A DNA stretch of 64,000 bases from Opeltia flavorubescens (GCA_000442125.1 KE546975.1:1426001-1490000); one strand, 5' to 3'; shown: positions 1-14,700, counted from the first letter of the stretch. Made by a program: numbers and translations. Notes: generated from the sequence alone by a model not told the origin.

Positions 1-3000
1 TATAGAAAACCCCTCGTATTATCTATCATGGACTGGTCCTTTGGTTTCGCAAAACGATACAATATATCAATTGTAACAAATTGTTGACGAAAATGAAACA
101 AGGTTCTCAGTATTGAATGGAAAAGGGACATCAAAATTTATACAGGTACCCTATAACGTCACCGAAGTTTCTATTGACGCCTCCCATCCGCCGTTGCCTC
201 GGCGAAACCCCGTCGTCGATCATGAATTCCTTGATATCGGCAGATTAACATGACACTGGAAGTTTGTCAAAACCAGTGGGAATTGTTCAGCTCGTTTAGC
301 AATATCTGTGACTTCAGTGCGTTACCAGGGATATGTCCTAGAACTTGGTGAACAGTTCATTTGTGTCGGTGTTCCTTGCTGCTTGGTTTGTCACTTTGCG
401 AACATGTCCCAGAGACTTGAGATTATAATGAATTCTAGAACGAGTTTATGTGCTGAAGATTTATTCAAAAATCCTTGGTAATGATGGTTGCCGCATGCTC
501 CACCATTATCACTTATAGCAACGATATATACAGGATATGGCCTTTTCATTCTGCGCAGTCACCTCATGGCTTTCCAGCTTCTCGGTAAGTGACTTGTATC
601 AGACTCAGATTCTGCGAATGACGAAGTTGTGTATATCTCGAGGATGACTTCGTGATAGTCCTTCCTTGACGGTATTTCGCAGAAAAAGGGGCCAGCTGAG
701 ATTGGCCCGTGCGCTAAGCCTCTTATGGTGATTTTCTCTCCCCGATATCCAATTACTTAGCATCGACTTCCCCTGGTTATAAAACAATACAACAATCTTG
801 GCATGTCGATACCACGATTTTCAGCACACGCACAAGGTAGAGAAAGCAATCAATGGCGTTACACCTTTGCTTTCAAAGGCTCGTTTCAGGCCATCTGATG
901 ATTGTAATACGTTTCATAGCTCGCTAATTGATCCTCTTGTAATCCAATATCATCTTCGTGGTAGAATTGCCATGGGGTGTTCCCGAGATTGCACGAAACA
1001 CACCGTCATCGGCGGTGGTTTTCGTACTTATTTTCAGCTTCAATTTGGTATCACCTATCTCTAATTTTGTATCGTTTTCCCTCTGCCTTAGTCGTGATAT
1101 TTGAGAAGTTCGTAGAGCGCAATGTTAACGTAGAAGTTTTCTGTCAAGGCGTCCACTTTGTGTTTCTTTTGTGACCAATAAAAGCTTTTGACAAGTTCCA
1201 TTGAGTGCAAAATTCATGGAAATCACCATTGACTTGTCTCTTCGCAGCAAATGTCATTCTCGAGAGCTCATGCTTGGAGACTTAGGCCTTTTTATCAATG
1301 AAGGATGACCTTCACGGTTTTCTGCTTCTTCAAAAGTGTTGATTTGACTCACACATAGATCGAATTTATCCTCGAGCAGTGGGACCATCGCATTATACAA
1401 GTTTATCCTGATTTTACTTCCGAGACGCTTCCAAATTTGCTCTTTTCTATGTTGTATTCCAGCCCACAGGCTGAGCAGAATACTGAGCTAGACCTAGACT
1501 CCAATGGAACCTCAAGTCGAATCCAGCGATGTAGACTGGCCAGTGACAGATCCAATGTTGGATGCTCTGTCTTATTGACAGGCCGCTTCGTCATCTAGAG
1601 GATGAACTTCACCACCGCTAACGGCGATGGTTGGTCACTCTGCATCAATGAACACTACATCTCTGTGTCCTTCCAATCAGATTTCGGACACAGAGTTGTA
1701 AGGTAAGTTGTGCTATGAAAAAAGGAAAAGATCCTCATTCCTTGTGGTCATTAGTTGACGAGAAACGATATTGTAAAATGTAGGACAGTAGTTCAATTTA
1801 GCAGGTATTTTGGCGTGAAAATGAGACCTTGGTCCTGAATGCTTGTCATGAATCTTGGAAGACTCTCCCTTGTGCCGTACGGACTGAACCTATCCAGGTA
1901 TAGCTACAAGACTCTAGCCGAATCCATCGAGTGCAGGACGTCCTTGGTACGCAGTTGAAATAGCTGCGAAGAGAAAATGTAAGTCTTTTTATCTCATGTG
2001 TACGTAACGGTCAGAGCATAAATATATCATTGAAATCATTTGTCCATCTCTCGTATCCCTGCAGCTTGGCAAGTAAGGGATATGAGTTGACTGTTATCCG
2101 ATCGGCATATTTGGCTTATCACGGAATAGCATAAAGTCGCATTGGAGAAGTTGCGTCCTCTAGACTATACTGAACAATAACGGGAAGAATTCTCTTTAAT
2201 TACGAGCGTTGATTTTTGCAAACGCCCAATTTTTACCCTCGATGTTGTCCAACAGCAGCTCGATCAGCATCCATTGGGCGTGGTATTCATCCGATAGGAT
2301 TCATATCGGCCGTCTTCGGAATATATGAGATGGTGTGTTTACCCGTCCAACTTGGCCAGAGAACTTTGCCGTTCTAGCTCCTCCTTCTTCCCTCAACTGA
2401 ACGCAAACTGATGGAACAATTGCGCGGAATTTGAGTGACCAGACCCACGTCTGCCAGCAATGCTTTCCGTGATCGAAGCACGAGACTAATGATGGCCTCC
2501 AATTCTTCCGATGTCAGTTTCCAAATCGTTTTTCGGACCGCAATGGCCACTGTCTCCTTTCTGACCTTCCTTACTTTCCGTACCCTTTAATTTCCGAGAT
2601 AAATGCACAGACTCGAATGGCGTGGTTCAAGTGGGTGTGTTTGTATCAATATAATTGCTGATATTTCTCCAGAGGGAAGCACTCATCCTTAGCCGTGTAC
2701 GATGTTCCTTTGCGTTAGCAGGCTTCAGTGTCACGAAGCGAAGCTTCTAATTTCGGACTCCATAACCTTATCGAAGTCCATTTGTTTCACCTACTAGATC
2801 ATCGGTGCGCCTGACTCATGCGTATTCATAGTTCATTGATGCCATCATCCGGTGCGACGTTTTTTGCCATTGGTCAGGAGAAGTCTCTCTATTATATCAT
2901 TTGTCGGTCTCTCCCATTCGGCTGTTATACCCCACGCAGCCGACTTTAGGTCTGGTATCGATTCGCATTCATAAAACATGCCCGGTTGCAAGGGCTATTC

Positions 3001-4954
3001 CGGCTCTACGAATCGAGTGATTGGCGGAATGAGATATTTCGTCCTCGGTTACCATGTTGCCGGACACGGTGATTTTGCCATAGATAATCGCTGTGAGTGA
3101 TAACAAATGAAAGTTAATTTAACGACCGCCATACACCAAGAAATCGTGCCATGATAAACACCTGGATGGATTATACTTAATTCCACCAAGACTTCAGTTC
3201 GTATCATTCACTTGCCTATTCCTTCTCTTTACGCGAGCAGACTTCCAGAGTAATACTCTCATTCTCGCTTCTGACACCGTTCAGACTAAGATACTGCCAA
3301 TAACCGGTGATGAGGATCGACTATGCCCAAATTGAGCTTCGTGACAACCGGTTCACCTTCTCCCGGGTGCCGGATATGCCGTCTGGCTTATCCTTTCCAA
3401 TCATCCGTGACTGCGGTAATGACTTGTAGCTGTGAAACTCTCAGCAGCACCTCCTTGGTCTTATTCGTCTAAGGTGAGAGCTTGAGCAGTGGTTCGTTAA
3501 ATCACATACTCTTCGCTTGTCGGCGGATGAAGAAGTCTGGCACTTTTCGACTCAACTCTCGAATAGCTTCTTCGGACGTGTTTTTTCCCTGTAGATCCGC
3601 TAGGTCTGATCTGCTCTTCTGGATCATTTCGTCGTCGCGCGCAGTTCCGTTGGAGTAAAGTCATAGTATATGAGGCTTCCTCCCATTTGGGTGAGCGCAC
3701 AGATCTATAGGAGCTAAATATCCTAGTGAGAAGAGTCAAACATTGTCTCGGGAATTACGATGAGCTAAAGGCGTCGGTCAGGATGCGCCTCCTTCATTAC
3801 CCTAAGATATTTGAACGGTCCGGTCCTCTCTTTCTGGTAAGATAGCTCTCATCTAAAATCACCAGACCGGGATAAACGTCAGCTTGCCGAAGAAAAAGAG
3901 TCTTGTACAAGCTTATTACATGATAAAGGGACTTTGTTCCAATCACCAGACCTCTTATAGAAGGAATCAGGGGCCGACCTCGGCCACCTCCCGGTGGGCG
4001 GGCAACTGTTGGCCGAGGAGGAGAGGAGGAGAGATATAACGTTCTCTGGTTCCCCAAAGCGGAGGCTACTGATAGTAATAATAGTGATGGTAATAATAGT
4101 CGTACGGGTATTAAAGACATCGTCGTAGAAGTCAAAAAACGTAAATACGGTTTTCCTTACGCAAGGGCGGAAACTGCTACCCTCTCTTCGCAATGTATCT
4201 ACAGAATTAGCTGCACTACCAGCCTAGTTATATTGGAGAGGGATTGGCCCCCTTGTGCTCCTCGTTTCCCGCGAAGGACGAGCCTGCAGATTTCCGTAGG
4301 CTTGTCAACAAATGAAGTGAAGAATAGCAAAAGCCAACGTTTTTGGCAAAATCAGGTAACGTCTTCGACTTTATTAAAGATAATGGTAAAGAACATTTAT
4401 AACTTTGAGCAGTCCAGCGCTAAGAGTCAATTCGAGCGCTAAGTATGTCTCGGATAGTACATGTTGGGGGCGTAAATATGGGCGCATAGACGCTTCAAAC
4501 AGTAGCATTTTCGGATTCCGAGTATCTATCCCAAAAGAGAAGATCGAATGCACACTCACGAGGATCGAAGAGAATACTTATTCTTAGGACAAGAGAACGC
4601 ATTTTTGGAATAGAGTACCAGTCTAGTAAGCCTTAAAAGTGTATTAGGTGACCATTCTGTAACCAGGTGAAAAAGGAATGCTTGTGTGTTAGAAACAGAG
4701 CTTTTTGAGATTAAATAAAGTGTAGTAAAGTCATGACTAAAGGCTAGATACTGATTCGGAAGTCAATGAGAAGTCGTTATAGGAATGAAGCGTGATCGGA
4801 GACTGGTGATAGAAGTTATTACTCTGAATAATAAAGTAGCCCTGTGTTCAGCGGGAATGTCAAGGGGGCTTAGGTAAAGAAGAGCGATTGGAATGATCAG
4901 AGATACTAATGGTAGATGTCAGTGCGTCGTTAAAAAGCCGTGGATATCGAAATA

Positions 4955-5026
4955 ACAGCGCTCGCAAGACTTGAACCTATCAGGTATTCCCTGTATACAT
5001 GACTGGCACCAACAGGCTACGAAACG
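4955..5026 (-). tRNA. tRNA-like sequence, degenerate (Tyr-like?)
   Basis: Read on the minus strand, 5019-5009 gives TAGCCTGTTGG, a good polymerase III A box. 4977-4967 gives GGTTCAAGTCT, a near-consensus B box, about 42 bases later as in a normal tRNA. The putative anticodon loop contains GTA, and the 5' half resembles tRNA-Tyr. The acceptor and T stems pair poorly, so this is more likely a tRNA pseudogene or the head of a tRNA-derived SINE than a working tRNA. No downstream SINE body was recognised. Confidence 0.25.
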
Positions 5027-8000
5027 GGCACGATAGATGGTGGCTTCAGTCAACTAATCAGCAATCAAGAGACAGGTAATAGTTTAACAAGGCTGCACGG
5101 CGCGGAGGATCCTTTTCATATTTGTATTGTATCGATATTTGAGTTCAATGAAGTATGAAGGGTAAACTGATCCATGGCACATATATCAGCCCAACAAAGT
5201 ATTTGATATATGCACTGGAAACCCCAGATAGCCACTGCTCGCTCGTCCAGAGAGGGAAAGTTACTGCAGTCGTTCTTTTCTTAGTGAACCAATACTTCTG
5301 GTGGGCAGAAGGAGGAAAGTATTGCAGCGTCTCGCCGGTCAAGTATCTAAATCCGATGGAGTCAAGGGAATACTCATTTTTGCTTCAGAGATTCATTTCT
5401 TAGATCAGTGAATTACAAGTATCCAGCTTGGTCCGAAGAGCTTATGTTTTAATCCTTAGTCAATTCGGTAGTGGACGCAATCATTGCTATCAATGATTGA
5501 ACTTCGTAAATCACTGTTTTCCTTTCTCTCAGCGAGGTCATAGTGATGAATGTTTAGTTGACTGACCATAATCTAGGCACTTCGTCCAAGGTTGCAGAAA
5601 TGGATAGGTATTATATAGAGCAAGGACCACAATACTAATTTTCTTCGCTGAAATTGACCGAGCAACTCCAGAAAGGATGTACCCAGAATAAGACACCCTC
5701 GCCTGGAGCATCCCTTATCGCGTCCGGGCCGTCCCCCGGTCATCGTTGTTGTTGTTGTCTCACCGCCCAAAGTCTGGCACGTGGACTCCAAAGTAAATCG
5801 ACGATGGACTTTATGCGATCATGGCTCGTGCCATTGATGTAACTTCTGGTGGAGTATGGATATTGAAGGACTCATAATGTTTCTTTTCCTCAGAAGGTCT
5901 TGTCGATAATCCTAGACTTCTTAATGGTGAAGACTTGCCCTTTTCATTTCCCTGTCGGATCTCGCGGCTTGAGTTCTGCGACCTCGTTATGTCTGAAGTA
6001 AATTGACCCTTTCGAGTTGATAAGATGTTACTTCTCATGAGCCGCTTCTTCTGCCTCACCGCGAGTGGTTTGCTTCTCAAGCTCTTCGGCAGCTTTTTAG
6101 TCCTAGGCCGCATTCTCATCCACTTCTTGATAGGCAGTATGCAGTTTCCCCCTCCCATACTGAAGTTCTCGGCTTGACTGCTGTATACATTGCTACAGGG
6201 NGAATAGTTTTCTCTTCTTGGCACTTGCCCAAAGTCACTAATTTTTGCGAGTCTTGACACGGACAGAGCGATTACATCATTGGATTATGCTTGTGATCCA
6301 CGCTATCCCGTCCATGCAAGTAGCGGATGATGGGGAAGAGTCAGCGCAATTCGAGCATTTGGCGATGTTGGATTACGAGGCCCAAAGAAACTTATATGGT
6401 CAGATCAAATATTTGCACTAGCTGACGAGTCAGTGTTCTGGATATGGTCTTCTCGTTTTCAGATCCATCCAGTAAGTGTTATCTGATTTCGCCAATAATA
6501 GCAGCAGACTCCTTAGCTCAAAGAGACCGAGACTTCTCTACGAGTAATTGAAGGGTAGAATATCCCCATTACAAAGACAGGCAGCCCAATCCGGACTTTC
6601 GAACAGAAGTAAAATTCCAAGCTTTTCTTTCTACGCAGTGGCGGACGCCGAGTAATGGACTGCGACTCGGAGGAAGGGAGTGATTATACTGGAGGGAGAA
6701 AGTTTAGCTGCTTGAATCCCATTGAATATAATGCGTACGCAAACTCGATTGAGCTCCAGCGTAAGAAAAGGACACTCAAACAAGTGCATAATCGTAGGTG
6801 CATTTTAACTGAAGCAATTGTTTCTGGACTCGACTTGTCGTTGCAAGCTTGGAAGCGATTGCAGCCTTTTCTACTTGGTCTTCCACTTTCGATTTGTTGT
6901 GAAGAGCAATCTGGAGATTAGATGTCGGATAGTAGTGAGGATAGCTCCTCGGTTTCTGGCTGCTGTTCTTGATGAACGACATCAGTTTGTTTCACCACAT
7001 AAAGGTCGAGTTCTACGTCGATGAAATGCATAGATTTTTACTCCTCCAAGTATTCCATGATGGTCTCAGAGGCCTCGTGTTTTATGTCGGCAGGGACCAT
7101 TACGACTGCTTGTCCGAGGCAGTCCTTGCAATTCCCTTGTCATCCCTTATTCCATTCTGGTAATGTTTGTTAACAACTTGAGATCGTACTCAGTCCAATA
7201 CACTTTTCTCTGTGGTGTTTTCGAAGGCAAGATAATCTCCTTTTCATGCCTTATATTCTTCAGCCATGATTCGATAGATGGTGATAGATAGTCATTTGAA
7301 AGAGCTGGCCAACGAGATGAATGAAGCCTAGCGACACGGAAACTAGAAGGAACGATCTGCCCAGATGTCCATGTTCCCTTCATCTGCTTCGAGATATCTT
7401 TCTCCCCCTCACAATTCTATCTCTTATGATTACTCCTTCATCCGACAGATTTGGTCTCTCCATCCCACTGACATTCTTTCACCCCAAGCTGACTACTCTA
7501 CACTGATCCCACGGTCCTGGGATGTTCCGAGGAATCTGGGGGCTGATCTCCGCCGCCATCTCTTTTCCGTTCAGTAAAGTGAGTATTAGGCACATCGAGA
7601 GTTCGACAAGTATGTTCTCAGAATCCCCATATATCCATCTCGTTCAAGTGATAGGAGTGTTTCTCGATACGAGTATTGTGCTCCTGTGTCCCACAGGCAG
7701 TGATTATTGCTATTNCCGTTGCTTTTCTGGCTACATTTGAGCTTTATCAAATCTTTTTCCTGCTCCATCTGTTCTATGATATTCAATGATGCCTCGTCCA
7801 TTCTGAAATTCCGGGTTTCATGGCTTGGATGAACTAAATAGTCAAGCGATTGTTTCAGATGTAGGAGTCTCGACAAATCCTTGGGCTTATCGTCTACAGT
7901 CTGTATATATTATAGTCCCGTATCGCGAGATATCTCAAATAGCGTGGTGACTTAGCTCCTATAGGTGCTTATCTTCTGTGGTTATCTAGCTGCTATCTAC

Positions 8001-8770
8001 GTCCGATTTCGTGATGTGGTACGAGAATCATCTTCTCCAGCCAAATAGAGATATCATGTGGTGAGGTTTAATGGGATCGTGATTTGAGAGCCAGTGCTAT
8101 TCGGATATTTTATTGTGACTTTATTTGGTGCTTTGTATTCCAAAACAAGAAAATGGGTTTCTCAGCTTTTGTGATATCACTGAGATAACATCCACGATGG
8201 CGGAGATCGAACCATCCAGCAGTGATCAGAGAATTAGCCATGCCAGACTATTTCATTCACTTGTGGAGACTTCAGGCTTTGGTGAACCGCATCAACCACT
8301 TCGTCTGCCAGTGTCCATGCAACATCGTGAGGTTCGGTAGCTAGATCGCTCCCGCCTTGAGCGGTTGCTAGATTTGCCGTAGCGCTGATGTTAACCAATT
8401 TCTTCGACATTTTTCATACGACTGCACGCGGCCCACTTGATACAGCTGGTGATTTCCGATAACTTTGATGAAAATATTGTGCGTAGTGAGACCATAGATT
8501 TCTCGATTTAAGTAATTCCTGTTGGCTTTGCCTCATTTGTATTTAGTATGGATCTCTGCGATTGATTCTCCATTCCATCGTACTTCGTTGGGTTAACGTA
8601 GTGAACTTGCTAGTTTTCTTCTATTGAAACTCGGATCTATTTGTTTCGGGTCTTCGAACAATGCCCATCTAAGAAGATGATCAAATCTAAGTGTTTCGGG
8701 GATGTACGAAATGAAACCTAGTAGTTTTATTAGGATATTCTATCGGTAGTGAAATAGTGAACCTTTCTAT

Positions 8771-9557
8771 TTATGAATGCCTGATGTCCTGCCGGAACTG
8801 TAGTGACTCAATGAGCTCCATACGTAAACAAGTAGAAGTCTTGTGGATCAGGGTAGGTTGTGTCGAACGAATGGTTATCCGTAAACAGATATGGTGTATA
8901 AATATTATGTAGAGGGATTGCTCTCTAAGTAGTGCTGGCTTCGACAAAGGCGCGTATTCTCTCAAGCTCCTCGTAGACCGGAGCAGATCCTCTATCAAGC
9001 CGAAGATGACCACGGAAGCCATCATTTCGCCTGAGTACATGACGTTGTTCATGACCCGTCCACGCTGGAGCCCCAGCTCCGCAGCTCATCGCTTAACATT
9101 ACATAGCCAAATCTGCCGTCACAATTCTCGCAGCCTGTGGCTATGGTGCTTGAATCAAGGTGTAGAGTAATTCTCCATGGACTGATAATGGCAGGATAGA
9201 GTCTCGAAGGAAGATAAAAACAGTGCTTGCGTTTTGATTCGCCATACCACCACCGCACACGACGGAAAAGAACGAAGGAATTTTGAGCGTGAGCCATGTT
9301 GGGGTAAATCTCCAAACTGTGGAAGAGGACGCTTGCTTTATACCTGGAGATACTCCAGACTCCAGACGCCAGACCCGAGGACTCTGAGAAATGATAAAGG
9401 GAGGCAATACTTCACTATTTCGGAATCTGAAATACCTCTTTCTTTCAGTCCGAATCGGCGATGCCGTCGATAGGTTATGTCGCAAACGAGGGCGCAACTT
9501 GTGCAAAGGGTCCAACAGTATAGGGAGCGACCCAGGTTCTTTAATTCGTGAGCACAA
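8771..9557 (-). pseudogene. Unidentified protein-like relic
   Basis: Three partly overlapping open stretches on the minus strand (9557-9141, 9315-9049, 9052-8771) cover almost 800 bases. The texture is protein-like, with alternating hydrophobic and charged residues and a patch around ARVWRLESG-type sequence. No single frame is open throughout and no motif is recognised. The simplest reading is coding DNA that has lost its frame. It could also be chance, since stretches of about 90-140 codons occur occasionally in random DNA. It lies among other minus-strand relics, so it may be part of a larger dead element. Confidence 0.2.
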
Positions 9558-11281
9558 CGGTGAACATAATGTCTCTGGCCAGGTGATGTATATCTAAAGC
9601 GCTGCGCGATATTTGTGAGTCTACTTTGCCAACCACCTGTTGAGGTGTATCCCAGACAATCTGATCTTGAAATTCATCAGACTTTCATCTTACTAGATAC
9701 CGAGCTTCCTCACATTCTCGGCTACATCTAGAAATGACCTGTGAAGAACTTTGTTTTTCCTGAAAGTTGGGTTGGTAAGTCGATACGATGATGGCGTGGA
9801 CTCCGAATAGGTGGCTCTCATTAGTTATTTTATTTGTATTTCAAACGGGCATATGGGCGATCAACCCATGCATTGTAACATACACCAGGCACTTGGTCAT
9901 GTGATGATGATTTTGTCTTGGGATAAATGCTATGTCCTGTGAGCGGAGAGCTGGGAGCTGGTTTTTCTGGTAAGTCATTCCCATACAAATCGTAAAACTG
10001 GGGTATTACGTCCTCTGAGTCTCACTCTTCTATTTAGTTCATCTATTTATTCGTCTCATGTTCCAAGGCTCGTTGAAAATGCCTCATTCTAGAAGAGTAC
10101 CTATCATCATACATAAGGCAGGAGGCTCAACTGTACAAGATATCTGGAGAAAACCCGTTGAAAGAGATATAAATATGGTAACGTATGATCTGAAACGTAA
10201 GTTTGTTGGATCTGTCTTGTTGTTCAACCTTTGAAGAAACCGACCATACGTTGTTGTTGTTCGTTCTCCCGCTGCAGTGTGTCGATCACTACACGTTGTC
10301 TGATCTAATTAGTTCCTGGTATAAATTATGCCTTTGACTTGAAGTGCCCTTGGAACCGTATCTATCCTGCAAAATCTGTCCCGCATTTGATATTACTGAC
10401 GAGTGTCCCGAGGACACCAGGGAGACCGCCACAATAGGAGTTGTCTTCCAGTAGCATTCAATTCGAGTAGCCACGGTTGGCGAGATTAACGATTCTCGTC
10501 ATAATAATTGGTCTTGCTATTACTTTTTATGAAATCAGTCTCGTGATCGTTGAGGAGATGGTGGTGGGACCAGAAAAAGATGCGGCCGAGCATGTAGAGA
10601 CCGCGTTGGGCGGGGGACCTTTTTACCCTTGTCCAAATAATAGGGAGATCCGCGTTGGCAGTAGAGGCTCACGTTAATTGTGTCCGCTATCATCAGTATA
10701 AGGGGTAGGACGGCGACAGTATAGACAGACATAGTGATGGCGGTATGGTGAGGAGCACCACGATGTAGCTGTTCGAACGGTAGATTCTCGGTGTAGACCC
10801 CGATCGAAAACCTCACAAGGTTTCAAAATAGATCGTATCAGAGCACTATTATTATACGACAAGTCTTGTCTTGTCGGGGGAAATATCGGACAAGCTTGTC
10901 AGGAATTCTATATCAATAAGACATCATTGGAAGCGTCTTGCAATGACCACAGGCCAACAGCCATTTTTTTCTAGATTGTTCCTTGTAGGCCGCTCGTTGT
11001 CCGCTGCTTCAAATTACTAACAAAGCTGAGGTGTTTCTCTCATCTTTCACAACTTGATCGAAAGCCTCTCGTCGCCTAGTTCTCCACCTTTTCTTCAGTC
11101 ATGAGGTTTAGGTCTCTGTCCAAAGGGGATTTGTATGGAGGTTTACATACGTCTCCAGTCGTGGATGTCATCCTAGCGCTTCTTGCACGCCGCCGATGAG
11201 ATTCCTGTTCGCCGCGACCAGCGTGTTCCCCAAATCCTCATCGAGGCGGTGATGCTCGAAATGTATATCAAATCCCTTCGA

Positions 11282-11710
11282 TCAATGTCCTGACATATGG
11301 GGTGTATATTGAGTCGCAAAGTTGAGTGTATGCTTCTCCCTGCAAGTCCGAATTTCTGGCTGTGATACCGCGCCATAAATGACACAAGAATCATCCGCAT
11401 ACTCACACCAAGAGTCTCGTCGAAAGGAAGGGCAAATCCATCGAGTTGGTTGTTGTAAAGCATGGCGAAAAAGAATAAGCACAAAACGTGTAGAACGTTG
11501 TACGTTCATCTGCCCGTGTCCGGCACCCTCAGTCCAGACTGGCGGCCGCTTCCCAGCACACTTTACTGTGCTCGAGACTTTTACGAGTGATTCAAGCGGA
11601 GGGCCAAAACGGCGATAGGTAGAAAGAGATTATTCCCTTAGAACATCTCAAGAGATCATCGACCTGTTTAAAATTAAAGTCTCCTAGTAAAAATTTCGTT
11701 TAGGACCGAT
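11282..11710 (-). mobile_element. Possible LINE-type reverse transcriptase fragment
   Basis: On the minus strand, 11401-11390 encodes YADD within the context EYADDSCVIYG. This fits motif C of a reverse transcriptase, where the two aspartates bind the catalytic metal. In another frame just upstream is LDGFALPFDETLGV, which resembles the stretch preceding YADD in fungal L1-like elements. About 270 bases further upstream, LLGDFNF (near 11690-11670) recalls the GDFN motif of the LINE endonuclease, but it lies far too close to YADD for a complete element. The fragment is old and incomplete. No poly(A) tail or target-site duplication was found. A chance match is possible. Confidence 0.28.
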
Positions 11711-11719
11711 TTATGGGTG

Positions 11720-14700
11720 GCTCCGGATTGACTATTTTATCGATGGCAGCTGAATCATTTCTTTAGTCTCCTAGTCTTTATCGCCAACCTCTAGATTAGC
11801 AGGGATTGTGGTATCGATTGGACGAGGCCTGGCTCGAGTTGCTCGTTTATCCTATTCATAGACATTTCTCTTATCAACTCAGCGTCAGCAGCCTGATTGT
11901 CCTGTGCTGCTGCCTTAGTTTCGGCATTGGCTACCAATTTTTTCATGTGGTTATTACTGGCGATATTATAATTTGCTCTCTAATTGATGACAGTGGAGAC
12001 GTTTTTGCGAGCCTTCTGGTCGTTCGAATCGATACCCCAATCCGATATGTTGTTATGCTTTTTAATAGCTCTATAAATTTCATATCTGTCTTCAAATAGA
12101 AGCAGATTACCTAATAATTTGCAAATCTATGCTCGCCAGTCGACGCCAGGGATAAGCTGCTGATGGTTGTATTGGTAGTAAATCAAATTTCAAGTCGAAC
12201 CTTAGTCGTGAATGCGATCTTGCTCATCGAGCTTGAGAACAAGTCGAAGTCAAGTAATACGCGTAAGCTGGCAATCAGGAGCCTCATGCAGCTGTGACAT
12301 ACTGAAGGCAAAAAGCAAAGTCTGTGCGTTGCATCCTTCAGGTGATTTCTGTATGCTACAATGCGATCAACAGAGGCAGGCTTAGCGATCAGCGGTTGAT
12401 GACAGTAGCGATGAGTCCCCGAATGCACTTCTAGAAATCTGAGACATTTGGTAGGGGTCCACCTTTCTCATTCCGGAGGATCCTTAATGATACGGGTCTG
12501 ACTACTTTGACTCGTAGCGATGGCCTAGCGTAGGTCACCTTTGCGACTTAAACTGACCTCGTGCGTCGGGCCGTACTGATAGTGATCTGGCCATCCTAAC
12601 ACTCACTTCTGGGGCCAATGGTTGGCGTGATATTGTGTGTTGCGGTAGAAGCGTCCTTGATTCTTTTTGGTGGATGAGGTTACCCAACACTGCATAAATT
12701 CCATTTCACCATGCTTAGCAACTGACCAATGGTTTGTCCAGACAGTTTTGTAATGATCTGGAGTCGGTAGAATCTTCTTCATGAGATTGAAGGATAACCA
12801 AAGATGAGGTTGCTCCCAGAGGCATGAAGGCCACAGTTTCTTCTCACAGAAGATCTTTTCCTTGTCGTCAAAATTTTCACGGCACAGGATTATTCCGTTC
12901 ACAGAGTTGGTAGGTAAAATGACCTGTATCCTTCGGTTGATAGTATTTGACCTCTCTTTCTGCTCGGGTTGCTGTGGTGAGTAGCACTAGAAATTAAATT
13001 CTTGAAAAATGAGAAGAGGAGACCTTTCTGAAACCAGAGCAATAGTTTGTGGGATTAGAGTGGGCAAGATCGAAAGAGAATCTTGAAGATTGTGGGAGGG
13101 GACACGTCTAGGCTGAGAGACTCTGATAGCTTCGCCCGCCATCGCCCCTCCTCTAACACCGAAGTGTTCATGACCGCGCCCGAATGATTCGATAGTAGGG
13201 GGGAATCCCTCATATATCGACACAGTAATCCCGTTGGGTTTGAATATTGTCCTAACACAGCAGCAATCAACATCGAGGGTTTTTGTACATCGATTTCGGC
13301 AATTCTGTTTCATACCAGTGAATACTGCTTAGATATGACGTAAGAATAAGCTGGTCTTTCGTATAGTATCGTTTTCGTTATCATATAAAGCAGCAAACAG
13401 TTGGAGATATTGTCGATGATTATCTCCTTACCTTCCATCCAGAGGGAGGGAATTCATATGGGTAGCCATTCCAGTCTCGATGAAGTCTGATTTTAGTCTT
13501 GTCTGAGCACCACTGCTCTATGATAGCTGTTGGTCATTGCTGAATTTCAAGCTTGAGTATCTCTTGATACCAAGTGTAAGCATGCGACTGAACACTCAAT
13601 GGCTCGCTCCGTGTTTGAGCCCATCTACAATATGGAGGTAGAAATGTCGAACATTAGACAGTGAGGTCACATTTGCTAGACCCGAGACTTATCTGTGTGT
13701 AATAGTGACACCAGCAATCATGTTTGCGTAAGCTATCCGTATTTATTGCGATCAGTCAGTGTCTGAAGTAATTGTAGGCGTGTTCGATTTGTAGATCGTA
13801 ATACGCTGGTATCATACATGTTCTCCATCAAGAAGTCCTCTGCAGTGTCAGCCTGAACCTCTGGATCCTTTGAATCGATGAGGTCGTATCTCCTCAATTT
13901 TCCTCAGGGTTAAATAAATGTTGAAAAGAGCGATATGACCACCGCTGCTATGGCAGGAATTACTCCGAGTAGCGCAGATTTTTACCTCATCTTCATTGTT
14001 GGTATATATAATAAACGATCAAGGAAAGAATAGGGAGTTAACTCGTCCGAGCAACTGAATCGCGGACTTTCTAGTAGGGCGATCGTAGAGTATTACCGAC
14101 GGGAAGACGTGCGATATTCTTGCCGCGAGCAGTCAGACCAACGTCTTTCATGTCCATGGCGCCGATTTGGGATAGGATGCTGAGCGCATTAACAATCGTC
14201 TCGGTTGCTGGGGCCATGATGTAAGGGAAAGTGAGCGGACTTGAGCTCTTGCAACAGGACTCTGGAAGTGACTATTGCATACCTGGTTGCTTTGAGCATC
14301 CAGCGCTAATCTTCTTGCATGGATGCGGAGGCGAATAAAGGAGCGCATTTTTGTAGCTGTAGCATATGTACATCACTTCTCGAAACATCTTTTCAGAGAC
14401 CCGTGAAATCAGTATCCAGAATTTGACAGACCTTGGTCAACGATGAAGAACACCATCCAGACGCGATGAACAATAGGATTTCATTTCGCGAATCTGAGAA
14501 TGGAAGCATAGAAAGAGCGCGGAACCCAGGACAGATTCGTAGATCCTATCGCGGATTTCCTTTGGAATCTTGAGAAATATGAAAAGGTGAGTGCGGGATG
14601 CTCTTTACCTCATTAGCTTCCAGCTCCACAATCGATGGGAATGAGAATAACGATTGGATATTGCAACACCCCACATTGACTTGAAATTGCTTTCATGAAT

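Larger units (their letters stand above)
1..11160. other. Gene-free relic tract, left part
   Basis: No intact gene can be supported. Stops are dense in all six frames and the longest open stretches are about 60-150 codons. None shows a convincing start, splice sites and family motif together. Some minus-strand stretches look protein-like, for example 7147-7383, 8771-9557 and 3797-4135. The last of these contains LVILDES, which resembles a helicase motif II, but this is too short to name. Adjacent protein-like stretches lie in different frames, as expected for old inactive coding DNA. Base composition is mixed and I see no strong AT-rich islands. Single unresolved bases lie near 6201 and 7715. 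Confidence 0.6.
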
